Shown: one piece after another, positions 45,700 through 57,936 of the stretch
How the letters are laid out: every line of letters starts with the position of its first letter
Position numbering within the stretch: position 1 is the first letter of the stretch
From: Armillaria gallica
Lineage: Eukaryota; Basidiomycota; Agaricomycetes; Agaricales; Physalacriaceae
NCBI GenBank assembly: GCA_037576215.1
Contig: JBANDB010000018.1
Coordinates: 1,674,001-1,738,000, forward strand
DNA: 64,000 bases
Direction: 5' to 3'
The notes under the pieces: model-generated
Databases searched by the model: none
What the model was told of the DNA's origin: nothing
What the model saw: only the letters and a program-made list of their open reading frames with translations
Position numbers and translations under genes: made by a program

Positions 45700-47050
45700 G
45701 TGGTTGATCTCTTCGCTTGGGTCATCTTCCACTAAGACTGTACATATTCGAGCTAATCTCCTTCGATGCCAGGAGGTCCAGGAGTGCTTAGTAAATTGAA
45801 GCAGGTCAAAACATGAAAAGAAGAAGGTGCGTTCCTAAGTCTTCGGTCCCAAGTCGGTCTTCGGCGACTCGAACAAAGTAATGCAAACAGTGACGCATCT
45901 TTCCCTCTGATCGCCATCATTCTCGTTCAGCTTTTTGCCGGAATCCTGTGAATTGTTACATTAGCTCTCCGCAAGAACTCGCTGCTCAATTGATATGGGT
46001 TACTTGGTTTTGATTTGATGACGGTCGACGCAGTGGCCAGGACGGCAGTTCTTACTCGCAGCTATTGTGTCAGACAATGAATCGGCATCGGGCGCGTCGT
46101 CAGAGAATTTGTGACCTCACCATATTTGGCAAGCGTTTTGGGAGTAGCGGGTGGCCGGTGCCAGTGATAGGGACGCTGCAAGGTATGTGTTTGTGGTATC
46201 GATATCTTTGCATGCTTATTGGCTTCAGATTGTTATAGGCTTCATACCGGAAACCAGCATTGGATTTCCTTTGGCGGCGCTTTATCCTCTCGGTCAGATC
46301 TAGTGGGAAACTGCGCGTTATCATGTGCGTATGTTGTCTCTGGTCCGTTTTTCTTTTCTCTCAATATGCCTCGACAGTCCTGCGTTGCCGCTCGGGCCGT
46401 CCTTGTGAAAGTGTCCTTCTACATGTAGTATTGCTCATCAATGCATCACGCGTCACTCCGCACAAATCACGTCCGACTGCAAGATGTCATTTATGAAGAC
46501 TGAGCTGGCCACCTTGTACACGCGTCGTTAATAGGACGGTTCTCCTGGGTCTGGTGTTGGCACTTGGACCAGAGAAGAGGATATTATTGGGTTTTTATTG
46601 GTACGAAAGTCGCTTACTAGGAGTTACGTGGTCCTCATTCTCGCTCTAGATTTTTGAATTCTGCCCATGCTCTCATCTCGTCAGTAACCCTGGCGTAGAC
46701 GACACCTACCGCGATATAGACTCTGCATGGGCGATACGTTGTGGCGACCCGTACCGAAAAAAATTGTATTCTTTATTTTGGGGGACCTTCTCTGTGGTAC
46801 GCGTGTTCTTCCCTATATGCTGATACTGTGTTACATCATGGTGACTACACTAATTCTCTACGCTAGCTATGTACTGTATTCGTTTACACTGGACTGAAGT
46901 CTTCCTCGCATCTGCACCGCCTCCTACCGTCTGAAAGCACACGACGAGAACCAACCATTGTGATCTGCGCTACTCATGCAAACGATATGTGCCTACATTC
47001 CTTCTCGGTATATTTTGTCCTGGAGCTTGAGAAGTCAACCGTTCATTGTG
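45700..47050. repeat. Dispersed repeat R1, copy C
   Basis: This is collinear with copies A and B: GTCATCTTCCACTAAGACTG, GGTCAAAACATGAAAAGAAG, TCAGACAATGAATCGGCATC, GCAAGATGTCATTTATGAAGAC and CTACGCTAGCTATGTACTG. It ends where branching-enzyme coding sequence would start (near 47050). It lacks both the hAT-like and gypsy insertions and so serves as an empty-site reference. Confidence 0.6.
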
Positions 47051-47644
47051 ACTGGCTGCTCGGCTCATGATTCACCTGGTTAATGGGTAGATCCGATAAT
47101 TTCGGTGAGGTATTGTCGCAACCGAGCTTCCGCAATCTGAAGGTATTGAACTTGCTCTCATAATGCGTACTTTTCTGAAGATGGTTCATATATCGACCGG
47201 AATGGAGGAAATGTATAAGTAAGCATCCGCCCACCTGTCCCCGGTTGCCATCAGACTTGATGATACCCTGTTAGTGGCTTCAGAGAATATTTTCTCATCG
47301 AGGTGTGCACACCATTGGGCGGGAATCATGCTTTACCTGTCAGTTTGGTTGAAATAGATATATATAGGCTGCTAGAACCAGCTCGTTCCGGTCTTGTCGC
47401 AACAGGAGGGCTCTCTGCGTCCCCGTTGTATGTACTAGAAAGCTTACTACGAGAGCTAGCGGTGCGTCATTTACATAATGGTCTAGGAACTTCCCTTCTT
47501 CCAGGAATGCCCCCCTTTCTTCGCAGGGCCTTCGATTGAGGTTTTTCGCCTCTGGTCAGAGAATAACTGACAGTGTCTCCGAGAAATTTCCGTGCGCCCT
47601 ATGTCTTCGAATGGTGTTTCGTCCTTATCGTTTGTTTGTTCATC
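47051..47644. other. No supported gene
   Basis: The spacer between R1 copies C and B has no recognisable feature and no frame longer than 80 codons. Confidence 0.4.
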
Positions 47645-49249
47645 CGTTCTTATTTGATTCTGCTGGTTGCCCAGACAACTCTCGCAGGTCTGACGTGAAT
47701 CTGCATTGGTCATCAAGGAACCAAACTGATCCTCGCTATCTATGCCAATCCTGTTATAGCGACAGTTCAATGATTAGGTACGTTGTTTCATAGTATGAAT
47801 ATTATTCGATATCACAGTCTTACTTGTATGAGCTATTTCTTTAATAGTACGTCCCTTTTTACCGTATTCGATGCATATCACGAACCTGATTGCTGAACTA
47901 GAGTGTGAGCGTTGCACTTGAAGACGCTGTTTATTTCCCTGTATGTCCAGCTCCAACGTGACTATTGATGTATCCAGCGGGAATCTGCTTCTCACTGTAC
48001 CGATTGCTACTCGGTAATGTTAGCGATCATACCAAATGATCCCGACTTCCAGGTAGAGTGCTCCCAACGTCGACTAGTTTACCAAATCATTTGGAGGAGA
48101 GATCCGTGAGCCTCAATTGCCATAATCATTGCTATACGTGTGTGGCTTATGTAGATTGGCGGTCCTGTATTAAAGACATAGTTTCAATCAAAGACCAGTG
48201 GCGTATTTCACAGGCCATCATTCTGCTCTAGGACTCGTGGAAAGGTCTACATTTGTTCGGAACAATAGCCGCCATCCTCTTGTTCCCGCGCAATCATCGA
48301 GAAGGAAGGAGCATCGGAACAAGCTGGACGCGATATCCTGTGGCATCTCTGCTGGTTACAGTCATCTTCCATTATGACTATACATATTCGAGTCGCACAC
48401 CCTTGAGGCTAGGACATCTGTGGTGCTTAAAGCCAAGGAGGGCGATAAATGAAACGAAGGAGCGCCCCTGACTCGTCGGTCCGTCCACCTGGACAAAGTG
48501 ATGCAAACAGCCACGCACCTTTGCTCTGACCACCATCAACACCTCCATCATTCTCGCTTGTCTCTTCCTCGCAACCTCCGAAACATGGCTATTAATGCTC
48601 AAGTACTCACTAGCACTGCTCAAACGGTGTGGGCTACTTGGCCGTCGAGTCACTGTTCAGGACCGTGATGCTTCCTCGCAGCTGCTGTGTCCGACATGAA
48701 TCCGCACTGCGCGTCCTCAGGGAATTCGGGACCTCATCATTTTTGTCAAGAATTTTTTGGAGATGTGGGTGACCAGTGTCAGTGATGGTACGTATTTTCA
48801 GTATCGATATTTCGCATGCCTTATCAATCATTGGCCTCAGATTGCTATACGAAAACTTGCGCTAGATCTCCTTTGGCGGCATTTCATCCTCTCTCAAGAA
48901 ATCGGCCCAAGACAGTGGGAATGGCGTGGTACCCTGTGCGTATGTTGTCATTTCTCCATTTTCCTTTTCGCCCAATATGCCTCGATACTCCTAGGTCGCC
49001 GCTCATCCACACACATCACGTCCAAATGCAAGATAGCATCGATGAGGACCGGCCTTACCACGGTGGCCACCTTGTATGCGCGTCAAGTCAGTAGGACGGT
49101 TCTCCTTGGAACTGGTGTCGGCATTTCAGTCAGGGAAGAGGTTCAAATCTGGTACTCATTGGTACAAAAGTCGCTTACTACCATTGATGTTGTCCTCATT
49201 CTCCCTCTAGATTCTTGAATTTTTCCCTATGCTCTCATCTTCTGCGTAG
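47645..49249. repeat. Dispersed repeat R1, copy B, left part
   Basis: This is the most continuous R1 copy. It joins, without interruption, sequences that in copy A are separated by the F-box segment (junction near 48140) and by the hAT-like element (near 48640). It ends at the gypsy target site CCAAG (49250-49254) and continues at 58417. Confidence 0.65.
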
Positions 49250-49254
49250 CCAAG

Positions 49255-49693
49255 TGTTATGGATATCAGGTGTACGTTACTAATCAACTCTCACCGACTA
49301 TTCACCGTATTAATCATCGCGTAGGCTATAGAAATTTCTCGCCTTTTCTTTCTTTTTCTTTCTCTTTCTTTCGATACTCTTCTAGCATATTCCTTAGCTA
49401 GTTACCTTCCAGAATATTCGTCGTATAGAATGTATATATTGAGTATCATAATACGCCCTAAGGGCATCTAATTTTACCTTCTTGAATCCACGACCTAGTG
49501 TGAACTTGAGTGACGAAGTTGGTTACGCCAAGCGCTTGTCGGAACCTTTAGCTACGCCTAGCGCTTGCTAACCTCTCGGTCGGATCCTTCTTGGTAAAGT
49601 GAACCCTTTTCATTTTCGAACTCGCCTACTACGTACAAGTCTCGTCATGTACTTAGCAATCGGTATTCTACTCAAGTAGGCATATTCTTAACA
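49255..49693 (+). repeat. 5' LTR, 439 bp
   Basis: It begins TGTTATGG and ends CTTAACA, so it has the canonical TG...CA ends. It contains a T/C-rich tract (TTTCTTTCTTTTTC) near 49346 and two similar CGCCAAGCGCTTG/CGCCTAGCGCTTG words. It differs from the 3' LTR by 11 substitutions, all at CpG, and lacks a 36-bp segment present there. Confidence 0.92.
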
Positions 49694-49694
49694 C

Positions 49695-49710
49695 TGGTGG
49701 ACACATTGTC
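49695..49710 (+). promoter_or_regulatory. Putative tRNA primer-binding site
   Basis: TGGTGGACACATTGTC starts one base after the LTR end. The leading TGG fits pairing with a tRNA 3' CCA. I cannot say which tRNA. Confidence 0.5.
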
Positions 49711-49799
49711 TTTACCTTGTAGAAGGAATCCATTGTTCTACTCTTCCGACCCTCTTCAGCAACCTATCACTTACCTTTCTATATCAGAAGACTGCCCAA

Positions 49800-52700
49800 A
49801 TGGCAGAAACTACCAACTCTAGAGCTGCCTCACCAACTGATCCTTCGCCAGAGGAAGATTTCGACTTTCCGGAGGAACTTGAGCCTCTAGTGGTGCCCAC
49901 AGATATCGAAAACATCGACGACAAATCACTACGAGAGGTCACTCGTCCATGGCCAACCTGCATTCCCTTGTACACGTTTGCGAGGCACGCAAATCTCAGA
50001 GAACGCAGAGACCGGGCACTTGACATTCTCAAGCTCAGTTCAAAGGTGGGGAACGGTCTGCGCTTCGCCCGCACGCTCACGCATAACCAGTATACGCGGT
50101 CCTTTTCCACAGAAACAACGATGCTGGATACACTTCTCACGCACGTTTTGACGTGTACCACCACGCGGGGGGAGATTGTGTATAAGTTGAAGGAGGACCT
50201 TTATCGGGATCTACGTACCAGGTTCGCAACCCGCCATGCAATGGCCTCCGAATCCCTCTCTGCACATGGATACTCTGATCTAAGGATCCCAACCTGGGGT
50301 GTAGACATCACAAAGGGTTTGACAGCCAACGATTTCGAAGTATATGCACTACACTTCCGTATTCGCACCGAGCACTTTATCAACATGCTTGATGAGTGCC
50401 ATGATTGGTTCAAGCTGGGAATACGCCAAATCCTGGAAGGAGATCTTATGGCAGCACAGTGCGACGCTGACCAGGCCCGTATCAAGATAGAAGAGGAAGA
50501 GACACCAGTAAATCTCTCCTTGTCGAAGCGACATAAATCCGCAACTAAAACCATGCCTACTACTTGGGAATGGGAATCAGTACGACATGCTGCAGTCAGG
50601 GATGAGGAACCACGACACGGTAGCCGGCATGCATCTCAACTTTCTACCAGAGCCGCGGAGATTCTGGGGCATTCGTCACTTAGGACCAATTCAAAATTGA
50701 ATAAATCTCACGGTTTCAGTCCGCGGGCACACAAGAGCATGCGCGCTTCATCATATCAGCCTCAGTCTGATGCCGAAAGCAACCAGGAATCCTCAGAAGA
50801 AGAAACTCGGAATCCAAACAACATGGATCCAGATCCAGATCCTAGTGATAACGGTAGCAGTCACCATAGCCGCCGCAGCCATCACAGTCGCCCTCGCCAA
50901 TCATCAAATCACCGGCAAACTACTCTTCAGTCGACACACTCTGACAATTCCGGAATACACTTCGACACCAAGCTCAAGATGGGAGACGTTCCCACCTGGG
51001 ATGGTAACCCAGACACCATTGTAGCTTGGATATTGAAGGTCAATGATATTGCTGCTATGAGTAATTCGGTTTTCAAGGACCTTGGCCGTTTTGTACCGAA
51101 GAGGCTCCAAGGAGATGCCGACCGATGGTATTACTCTCTGCCTCTCCGTTATCGTTTGGAGCTCGAAACAAATTGGGCCACACTACGTGAAGGGATAACT
51201 GATTACTACATGAATCGGCGCTGGTGGGAACGACAGAAAGACCGAGCCAGGCAGGCAACATACCGACAACCAGGGCACACACGTGAATCACCAAGCGACT
51301 ATTACATTCGGAAGTCAGAATTGCTGAACACAGCGTTCACGCTCACCGATTCAGAAGTAATTAGTCAAGTAATGGATGGAGCTCCATTGAACTGGAATAC
51401 TGTACTCACCGTCCAGCTATATGAAACAGCAGTAGAATTCCAAGCAAGCATTCGTTTCCACGAAGATCAACTCCTACGGCTGGACCCTAGCTACCGAACA
51501 CGCACCCTAAATACTTATGAGCTTCGCCAGAGTCAAGACAAGTATAATTCACCGTACCGAACTTCTCATGCTCACTTGATTGGCACAACTAATTGTCCCT
51601 TCAATCCTCCATTTCCCAAGGACGATGCTAACAAGACAAAGCGTAAGAAAGCTCCTAAAGATGTCGGGGCCAGGCCATGTAGGAATTGTGGAAGTGGGGA
51701 GCACTGGGATGCGGAATGCAAGCACCGGTACGAAGGAATGCGCACTGCGAGAACACAGCTAGCTGAGACTGACATGTCAGATCTTCAAGCCCAGGACGAG
51801 TATGATGAGCTGTACTATGAGCTGGATAGCGAGCAGGATTTTGATTCGTCCCTCCAGACTACTGACAGTTCATGCAGACTTGTTATTCCATGCAGAAACA
51901 ATACCGATGACCTTTCAGCCCTGGGGGGAGTACCTGCCGATATCAGCAATGTTGAGGCTGACTCTCCATCTACTGCGACTCCTTCAAGCGTGAATACCTT
52001 CAAGGTTAAGGCAGAAACGGCCTGCGCAGCCTACGAGTATCGTCCAGAATTTTCTGCTTTTGCTAGGAAGGAACGTCGACGTTTAGAAAGACTGCAGAGA
52101 AGATTCAAGCGTACCTTTCATGTTTCTCATTGTTCCTCTGCTGAATCTTCTGACAAACCAAGCCTACTTGAACTGAAGAAGTGCATGGAACGACCATCAG
52201 GATGTACCTTCCTTGGAAGCAAAGCAATGACAACTTACGCAGGAATTAACGGTGAAAAATTAGACGTTCTGAAGGTTATTATTGACTCCGGATCGGACAT
52301 CACCTTGATTTCGAGAGAAGCCTTGCAAGCATTATCATCGAAACCTAAGATCCATGTAGGTCAGAAGATAAACCTTGTACAAGTAACAGGAAATTCAACC
52401 ATATCCGGTTACATCAACGTCGACCTTTTCTTCGAGACTCAAGAAGGGCCCGTCAAAATCAATGTTGATGCATACATAGTGAATGGTATGACAACTCCTT
52501 TCATCCTGGGAAACAACTTTGCAGATCAGTATTCAATCTCAATCCTACGCAGAGATGGCTCAAGTTACCTTGTTTTCGGAGACATGGGAAGGGAATTGGA
52601 AGTCCAAAGTTCAACCGCACCATCTATTGTAGATTTGCAAGGCAGAACTTTCCAGGTGCGAGTACTCCCAGAAGCGACATCCCGGCTTGCAAAACAAAGA

Positions 52701-55700
52701 ATGCATCACTGGTCTCAGAAGATATGGCAGCGAAGGAAACGAGCTATCAGTCTAGGAGAGGTACATGCACAAGAACGGGTGATAATCCCACCAGAATCCA
52801 GCGTGAAGGTACCCGTGGATGCACCGTTCTCTTCAAGGGGCAACGATCTCTTTGTGGAAAGAAAGATTTGCCAGGATAACAATCGACGCAATTTCTACGG
52901 CTCACCGGATTCTCTCATAACCAAAGATCAAGCCTTCCTGCATATATCCAACTTCTCGGATACGCCAGTTGTTATAAGCAAGGGGGAGGTAATAGGTAAG
53001 GCTAGGAACCCACGGAACTGGCTAGACAGGCAACAGGACCTTTCGGAAATGAAACGAAGGCACGCATACCTTATTCGTGAACTGGTCAAAGCACAGAACC
53101 CCAATTCTAAACTTACAGGAACATCTGGCCACATGATCCAATGTGAATCCGAGGTCACATCTAAGGCACAACGCAACGCATCTGAACCAGACGATCCTGC
53201 ATCCTCTGAACCTATTGAGGGAGGTCCCAAAACTGCTGAATCGCCCTCGGATCCCATTCCTTCTTCAGATATCCTAACCTCTATTGATATCTCTCCACAT
53301 CTTGCTGCAGAGCAGAAACGACAACTGGAGTCAGTCATACTTAGCAACCAGCAAGCTTTCGGGCTAGACGGCCGACTAGGAACCCACGATGCGAGGGTAG
53401 AGATAAGACTCAAGCCTGAAGCCCAACCTGTTTCGTTGCCTCCATTTCCAGTTTCACCTGCCAATCGCGAGGTAATGGACAAGCAAATCGATTCCTGGAT
53501 CCAGCTGGGGGTAATAGAGCCTTCTGAAAGTCCCTGGGCAGCACCGGCTTTCATAGTGTATCGTAATAACAAACCTCGTATGGTTATTGATTATCGGAGG
53601 CTTAACACGGTAGTCATTCCTGATGAGTTTCCGCTTCCAAAACAGGATGATATAATGCAAGCTCTTAGTGGATCCCAATGGCTCACGACTTTGGATGCAC
53701 TGTCGGGATTCACTCAATTAATAGTACATGAGAATTCCTGAGAGAAGCTCGCGTTTCGCTGTCATAGGGGGCTATGGCAATTTACCAGAATGCCTTTCAG
53801 GTACCGGAATGGGCCCAGCGTTTTTCAATGGGTTATGCAGAATATTCTTGCCCCATTCATATGGATATTTGCTCTAGTTTATATCGACGATATTGTTATC
53901 TTCTCCTCTTCATTCAAGGATCATTTGCAACACGTCGACCGAGTACTCAAGGCAATCAAGGGGTCAGGAATAACCTTATCACTTCCCAAATGTCATTTCG
54001 CGTATCAATCATTGCTACTATTAGGGCAGAAGGTATCTTGCCTCGGCATGTCCACTCACCGAGAAAATGTTGAAGCTATAATGATGCTAGAAACTCCACG
54101 CAACATACACAAACTCCAGACCTTCTTAGGAATGATGGTGTATTTTTCTGCTTACATCCCGTTCTATGCTTGGATCGCGCACCCTTTATTCCAGCTGCTG
54201 AAAAAGGGAACCCCTTGGGAATGGACAGAACTCCATGACGAAGCTTTTAACCTGGGAAAACAGGTCTTGTCTCATGCACCAGTGAGGGGATACGCGACAC
54301 GAGGATTAGCCTATCGCGTTTACACTGATGCTTGTGACTACGGATTGGCAGGCATCCTCCAGCAAGTTCAGCCTATCCTTGTATGGGATTTGAAAGGCAC
54401 ACGCATCTACGACCGCTTGAAGAATGCCTTCGACAAAAAGGAACCTGTACCTCAACTAGTCCCTTGCATCTCTAAGGAATTTAATGATGTACCGGCTCCG
54501 GGAGATTGGGCTACTGAATTTGAGGACACTGTAGTTAACGTTGAGTGTGTGGTTTGCTACTGGTCTCGCGTATTAAAATCAGCAGAGAGAAATTACTCTC
54601 CAACAGAACGCGAAGCCCTCGCACTCAAGGAAGCACTCATCAAATTCCAACCATACATTGAAGGCGAACAGATACTTGCAATAACTGATCACGCAGCCCT
54701 CACCTGGAGCCGTACCTTTCAAAATGTGAATCGGCGTCTTTTGACCTGGGGAACAATATTCGCAGCCTATCCAAATTTACATATCATACATTGGGCGGGA
54801 CGTGTCCACTCAAACGTGGATCCCATCTCACGACTATGGCGATGCCTACCCATTCAAGACGGACTGTTATCAGATGGCACGGTGCCTGTAGATTTGTCAA
54901 AATCAAACCCAGAAGACGACCCTATGCGTAACATGTTCCAGGAGTTGGGGGATAACTTCGAAGAAAAACTCCTCACCATAGGTTCTAAATTTATTGCCTC
55001 CGAAAATCCTGGACAGGAAGATTTTGCTCTTGAACTAGGGGATATCCCTTTGGTCCACGGCTCAAATGTCATAGGATCGACTCGCATCAACAGCGCTTGA
55101 TCATATTCTCTACTAGTAGGATTAGCCTCGGAGGAGATAGATGAATGGAGAAAGGGTTACTCAGCTGACTCTCATTTTTCCGAAGTGCTCGCATCACTAC
55201 AGGATCCCAAGACTCATCTCACGCCGCAGTTTCCCCAATATTATTACTCAGATGAGGGCTTACTCTATTTTGAGGATTACAATGGGAACAATCGTCTCTG
55301 CATCCCTCAGTCATTATGAATCAGTATTATGGATCAGATTCATAATTCACTCACTGAGTCAGCGCACGGGGGGTACCATAAGTGCTATAATCGGCTGGCT
55401 GCAACTCACTATTGGCCAGGCATGTCTTGTGACCTGAAAAGGTATGTAAGTACCTGCGACATTTGTCAAAAAACAAAACCTCGACGTCATGGTCCTGTCG
55501 GACTACTTCAACCTATTCCTATCCCTACTCGCCCATTTGAAGTAGTGTCTATGGATTTCATTCCGGAACTGCCAAATGCATCAGGGTACGACAACATTCT
55601 GGTGATCGTTGATAAGCTCACCAAGTACGCAATTTTCATTCCCTGTGCCACCACCATCACCGAAGACGCCACTGCTCATCTATTCTTTGACCATGTCATC

Positions 55701-56717
55701 TCCAAGTTCGGAATCCCTTCTCAGGTCATTACTGATCGTGACTCCAGGTGGCGACATAGCTTTTGGAAGGAAACATGTAAACTCATGGGAATGAAACAAG
55801 CCTTGACTACAGCGCATCATCCACAAGCTGATGGGCAGACAGAGGTATTAAATCAAGGACTGGAAATAGCGCTAAGGGCTTACATTGGACCGGAAAGGGA
55901 TGACTGGGATCAGTACCTGAATGGATTAGCGTTATCGTACAATTCAACGCCACATACAAGTACCGGATACGCACCAGCCTATCTGCTCTATGGCTTCATT
56001 CCGACTACCGGGTCTTCCTTATTGACCATGCCTGAGTATATTCTGCATTCACTTGGCGATACCATAGCAGCAGGCAGAAAGACAGATGACATGCATCTCA
56101 CTTATGAAAATGACAAGGCGATTGACATGGTTGAACAATTTGAGGCTGAACCAACCCGAGCCAAAGAAGCCTTGAAACTGAGTCAAGCTTACCAGCAAAA
56201 GCACTACAATCAAGGAAGATTGACATCAGAATGTGATGAGGGAGACTGGGTAGTGCTGAATCCGCACATGCTGGAATTGCTGAAGGATGTCCGAGGGCGA
56301 GGGAAGAAGCTCTTAATAAAATATGACGGACCCTTCGAGATCATTAAGAAAATCAGTCCGGTAACTTATCAATTGCAGCTACCGGCATCATATGGTATTC
56401 ATCCCATCCTCAACATTGCGCATCTTGAAAGGTACTCACAATCTCCACCTGAATTTGGTGAAAGGCCTACTAAACACTTGAATCGAGCAGATTTTGAGCA
56501 GCTCCCAGAGGTGGAAGTGGAACGGATTGTCGTGGAAAGGATGTTTAAGACCTCGGGAAAACATCATCATGTCAAGAAATATAGAGTGTGATGGGCGGGA
56601 CTGCCAGAGAATGAAGACAAATGGAAAACCAAGGAGGAATTATGGAACACACCACAAATATTAGAAGCCTGGTTACGATCACAGGCACCTAACATGCCAT
56701 TGGCAAAAAATAACTGA
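49800..56717 (+). pseudogene. Gypsy gag-pro-RT-RNaseH-integrase-chromodomain polyprotein with four nonsense codons
   Basis: A single frame of 2305 codons starts at the ATG at 49800 and ends at TGA 56715-56717. TGA codons at 53739, 55098, 55314 and 56589 interrupt it, without any frameshift. Domains in order (approximate residues): gag; CCHC knuckle CRNCGSGEHWDAEC (627-640); protease IDSGSD (~829); RT with LTTLDALSGF and catalytic YIDD (~1360); RNase H TDACDYG (~1505) and the TDHAALTW strand; integrase HHCC zinc finger HGGYHK...CDICQ (~1855-1890); and DDE core at SMDF, TDRDSRW and GQTEVLN (~1917, 1977, 2012). The chromodomain follows (about 2234-2297), split by the last TGA just before WAGLPENEDKW. 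The chromodomain would direct integration to modified histones. The first stop truncates RT before its active site. Confidence 0.9.
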
Positions 56718-56885
56718 TGGGTGACATTTCCAAGACATACCAATAACACCTTCATTTTTTGACGTTCAACTATACTACGGCGTCGGTGGATAATACAATC
56801 CTTTGTGCATATGCATTTCTTTGTTCAGGCGCAATCCTTTGTTCAACTACTTTGGATATCAAACAAAATTTCCGTCAAAAAACAG

Positions 56886-56893
56886 TATAAAAA
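56886..56893 (+). promoter_or_regulatory. TATA box upstream of the accessory ORF
   Basis: TATAAAAA lies about 110 bp before the ATG at 57001, within the 283-bp spacer after the polyprotein. The distance suits a fungal promoter. It suggests that the accessory ORF has its own transcript independent of the LTR. Confidence 0.5.
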
Positions 56894-57000
56894 CCCTGCC
56901 AAAGTGCAGAATAATCCTCACTCAAGGTCCAGCCTTCTCAAGTTAGCTCGCCACTCTTATACTCTACCCCATATTCCGCGCACCAGTTCTAATCCTCAGA

Positions 57001-57909
57001 ATGTCTTCCCAACATTCTATTATTACCTTTGATCGCAACCACTATCTCCATTCGTTCCGTGTGGCTGTCCATCACCCTGTACTCCTAGCTCTCTTCGAGA
57101 GCATCCTCGGAAATGACACCGCCTTCCTGACCGACCTCGACAATCACATCGTCGCTGCCCAACAGGGTGACAACACCATCTACAAGCCCTCCTACATACT
57201 CGGGTCAGCAGGATGGGTAGTACTGCAGATGCTCTCGGACCTTGTCATGGCCGCTGCACACAATATCACTCCGTACTCGGGATGGTCTCAGCACCCAGTT
57301 ACCATCCCTCAGTCCGCACTTGAGGAACTCGGCATTTCATTGACGAAGGACGTCAACATCACTCACTTCCACTGTCTTCCGAACTACCTTCTCATGCTCT
57401 CCTGTCCCTCTTATGATGGGCTTCGAAGTGCTCTCAGGGCCTTCCAGCAGGGGCTATGCCACTGCATCATGTGGCCGGCTTCGAGGATCAACTATAGCGT
57501 GAAGAAAGGATTCCAGGCTCGCATCAATTGGGGCGCATTTGTGGGGATGAGCTGGGATGAGTTTTTATTTCGTGTCTCCCCCACTACTGTCATAGCCGAA
57601 GGCCGCCGTCGAGGTCTCACCGCTGAGGAAATCACCATGCACTACTACACCAACAACGAGCAAGCCCTCACACGTTACATCCCTTACTCGCCGGCTAGCT
57701 ACCCTGACTTAGCCGCATATATCCACTTTCCATATGACCTGCAGTACCCACGAACTACCTTCTTCAACGACTTACCTCACCTCATCACTAACTATGCCAA
57801 AAACACTACCTCCTTCACTTCCAACACTCCTAGCACCAATGTCGAAATGAAGGACTCGGCCATCGAAGACATCACAGAGCAAATGGGAAACTTGTCCCTG
57901 GATGACTGA
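57001..57909 (+). CDS. Accessory ORF of the gypsy element, 302 residues, unknown function
   Basis: The intact frame lies between the chromodomain and the polypurine tract, the position of env in vertebrate-type retroelements. It has no signal peptide or membrane segment, so it does not look like an envelope protein. Visible features are an N-terminal HSIITFDRNHYLHSF, a helical ALFESILGNDTAFLTDLDNHIVAAQQ, an aromatic-rich middle (INWGAFVGMSWDEFLFRV), and an acidic tail (MKDSAIEDITEQMGNLSLDD). The codons favour C at third positions and keep CG dinucleotides, unlike the A-rich polyprotein. There is no internal stop. It could be a captured host gene, a silencing suppressor or a structural accessory; the sequence does not decide. 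I do not recognise the family. Confidence 0.7.
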   Translation: MSSQHSIITFDRNHYLHSFRVAVHHPVLLALFESILGNDTAFLTDLDNHIVAAQQGDNTIYKPSYILGSAGWVVLQMLSDLVMAAAHNITPYSGWSQHPVTIPQSALEELGISLTKDVNITHFHCLPNYLLMLSCPSYDGLRSALRAFQQGLCHCIMWPASRINYSVKKGFQARINWGAFVGMSWDEFLFRVSPTTVIAEGRRRGLTAEEITMHYYTNNEQALTRYIPYSPASYPDLAAYIHFPYDLQYPRTTFFNDLPHLITNYAKNTTSFTSNTPSTNVEMKDSAIEDITEQMGNLSLDD

Positions 57910-57926
57910 GTCGGCAATCGTTGACT

Positions 57927-57933
57927 GGGGGGG
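57927..57933 (+). promoter_or_regulatory. Polypurine tract
   Basis: A run of seven G lies three bases before the 3' LTR, the expected site for plus-strand DNA priming. Similar G7 runs occur at 17569-17575 and 62077-62083. Confidence 0.7.
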
Positions 57934-57936
57934 CTA

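Noticed and set aside
53739..56591. UGA recoding or a genetic code change
   Set aside because: Host-type genes here use TGA, TAA and TAG as stops, and all four gypsy TGA codons fit CpG deamination.
57001..57909. Envelope protein of a retrovirus-like element
   Set aside because: The position fits, but there is no signal peptide, transmembrane anchor or glycoprotein-like Cys pattern.
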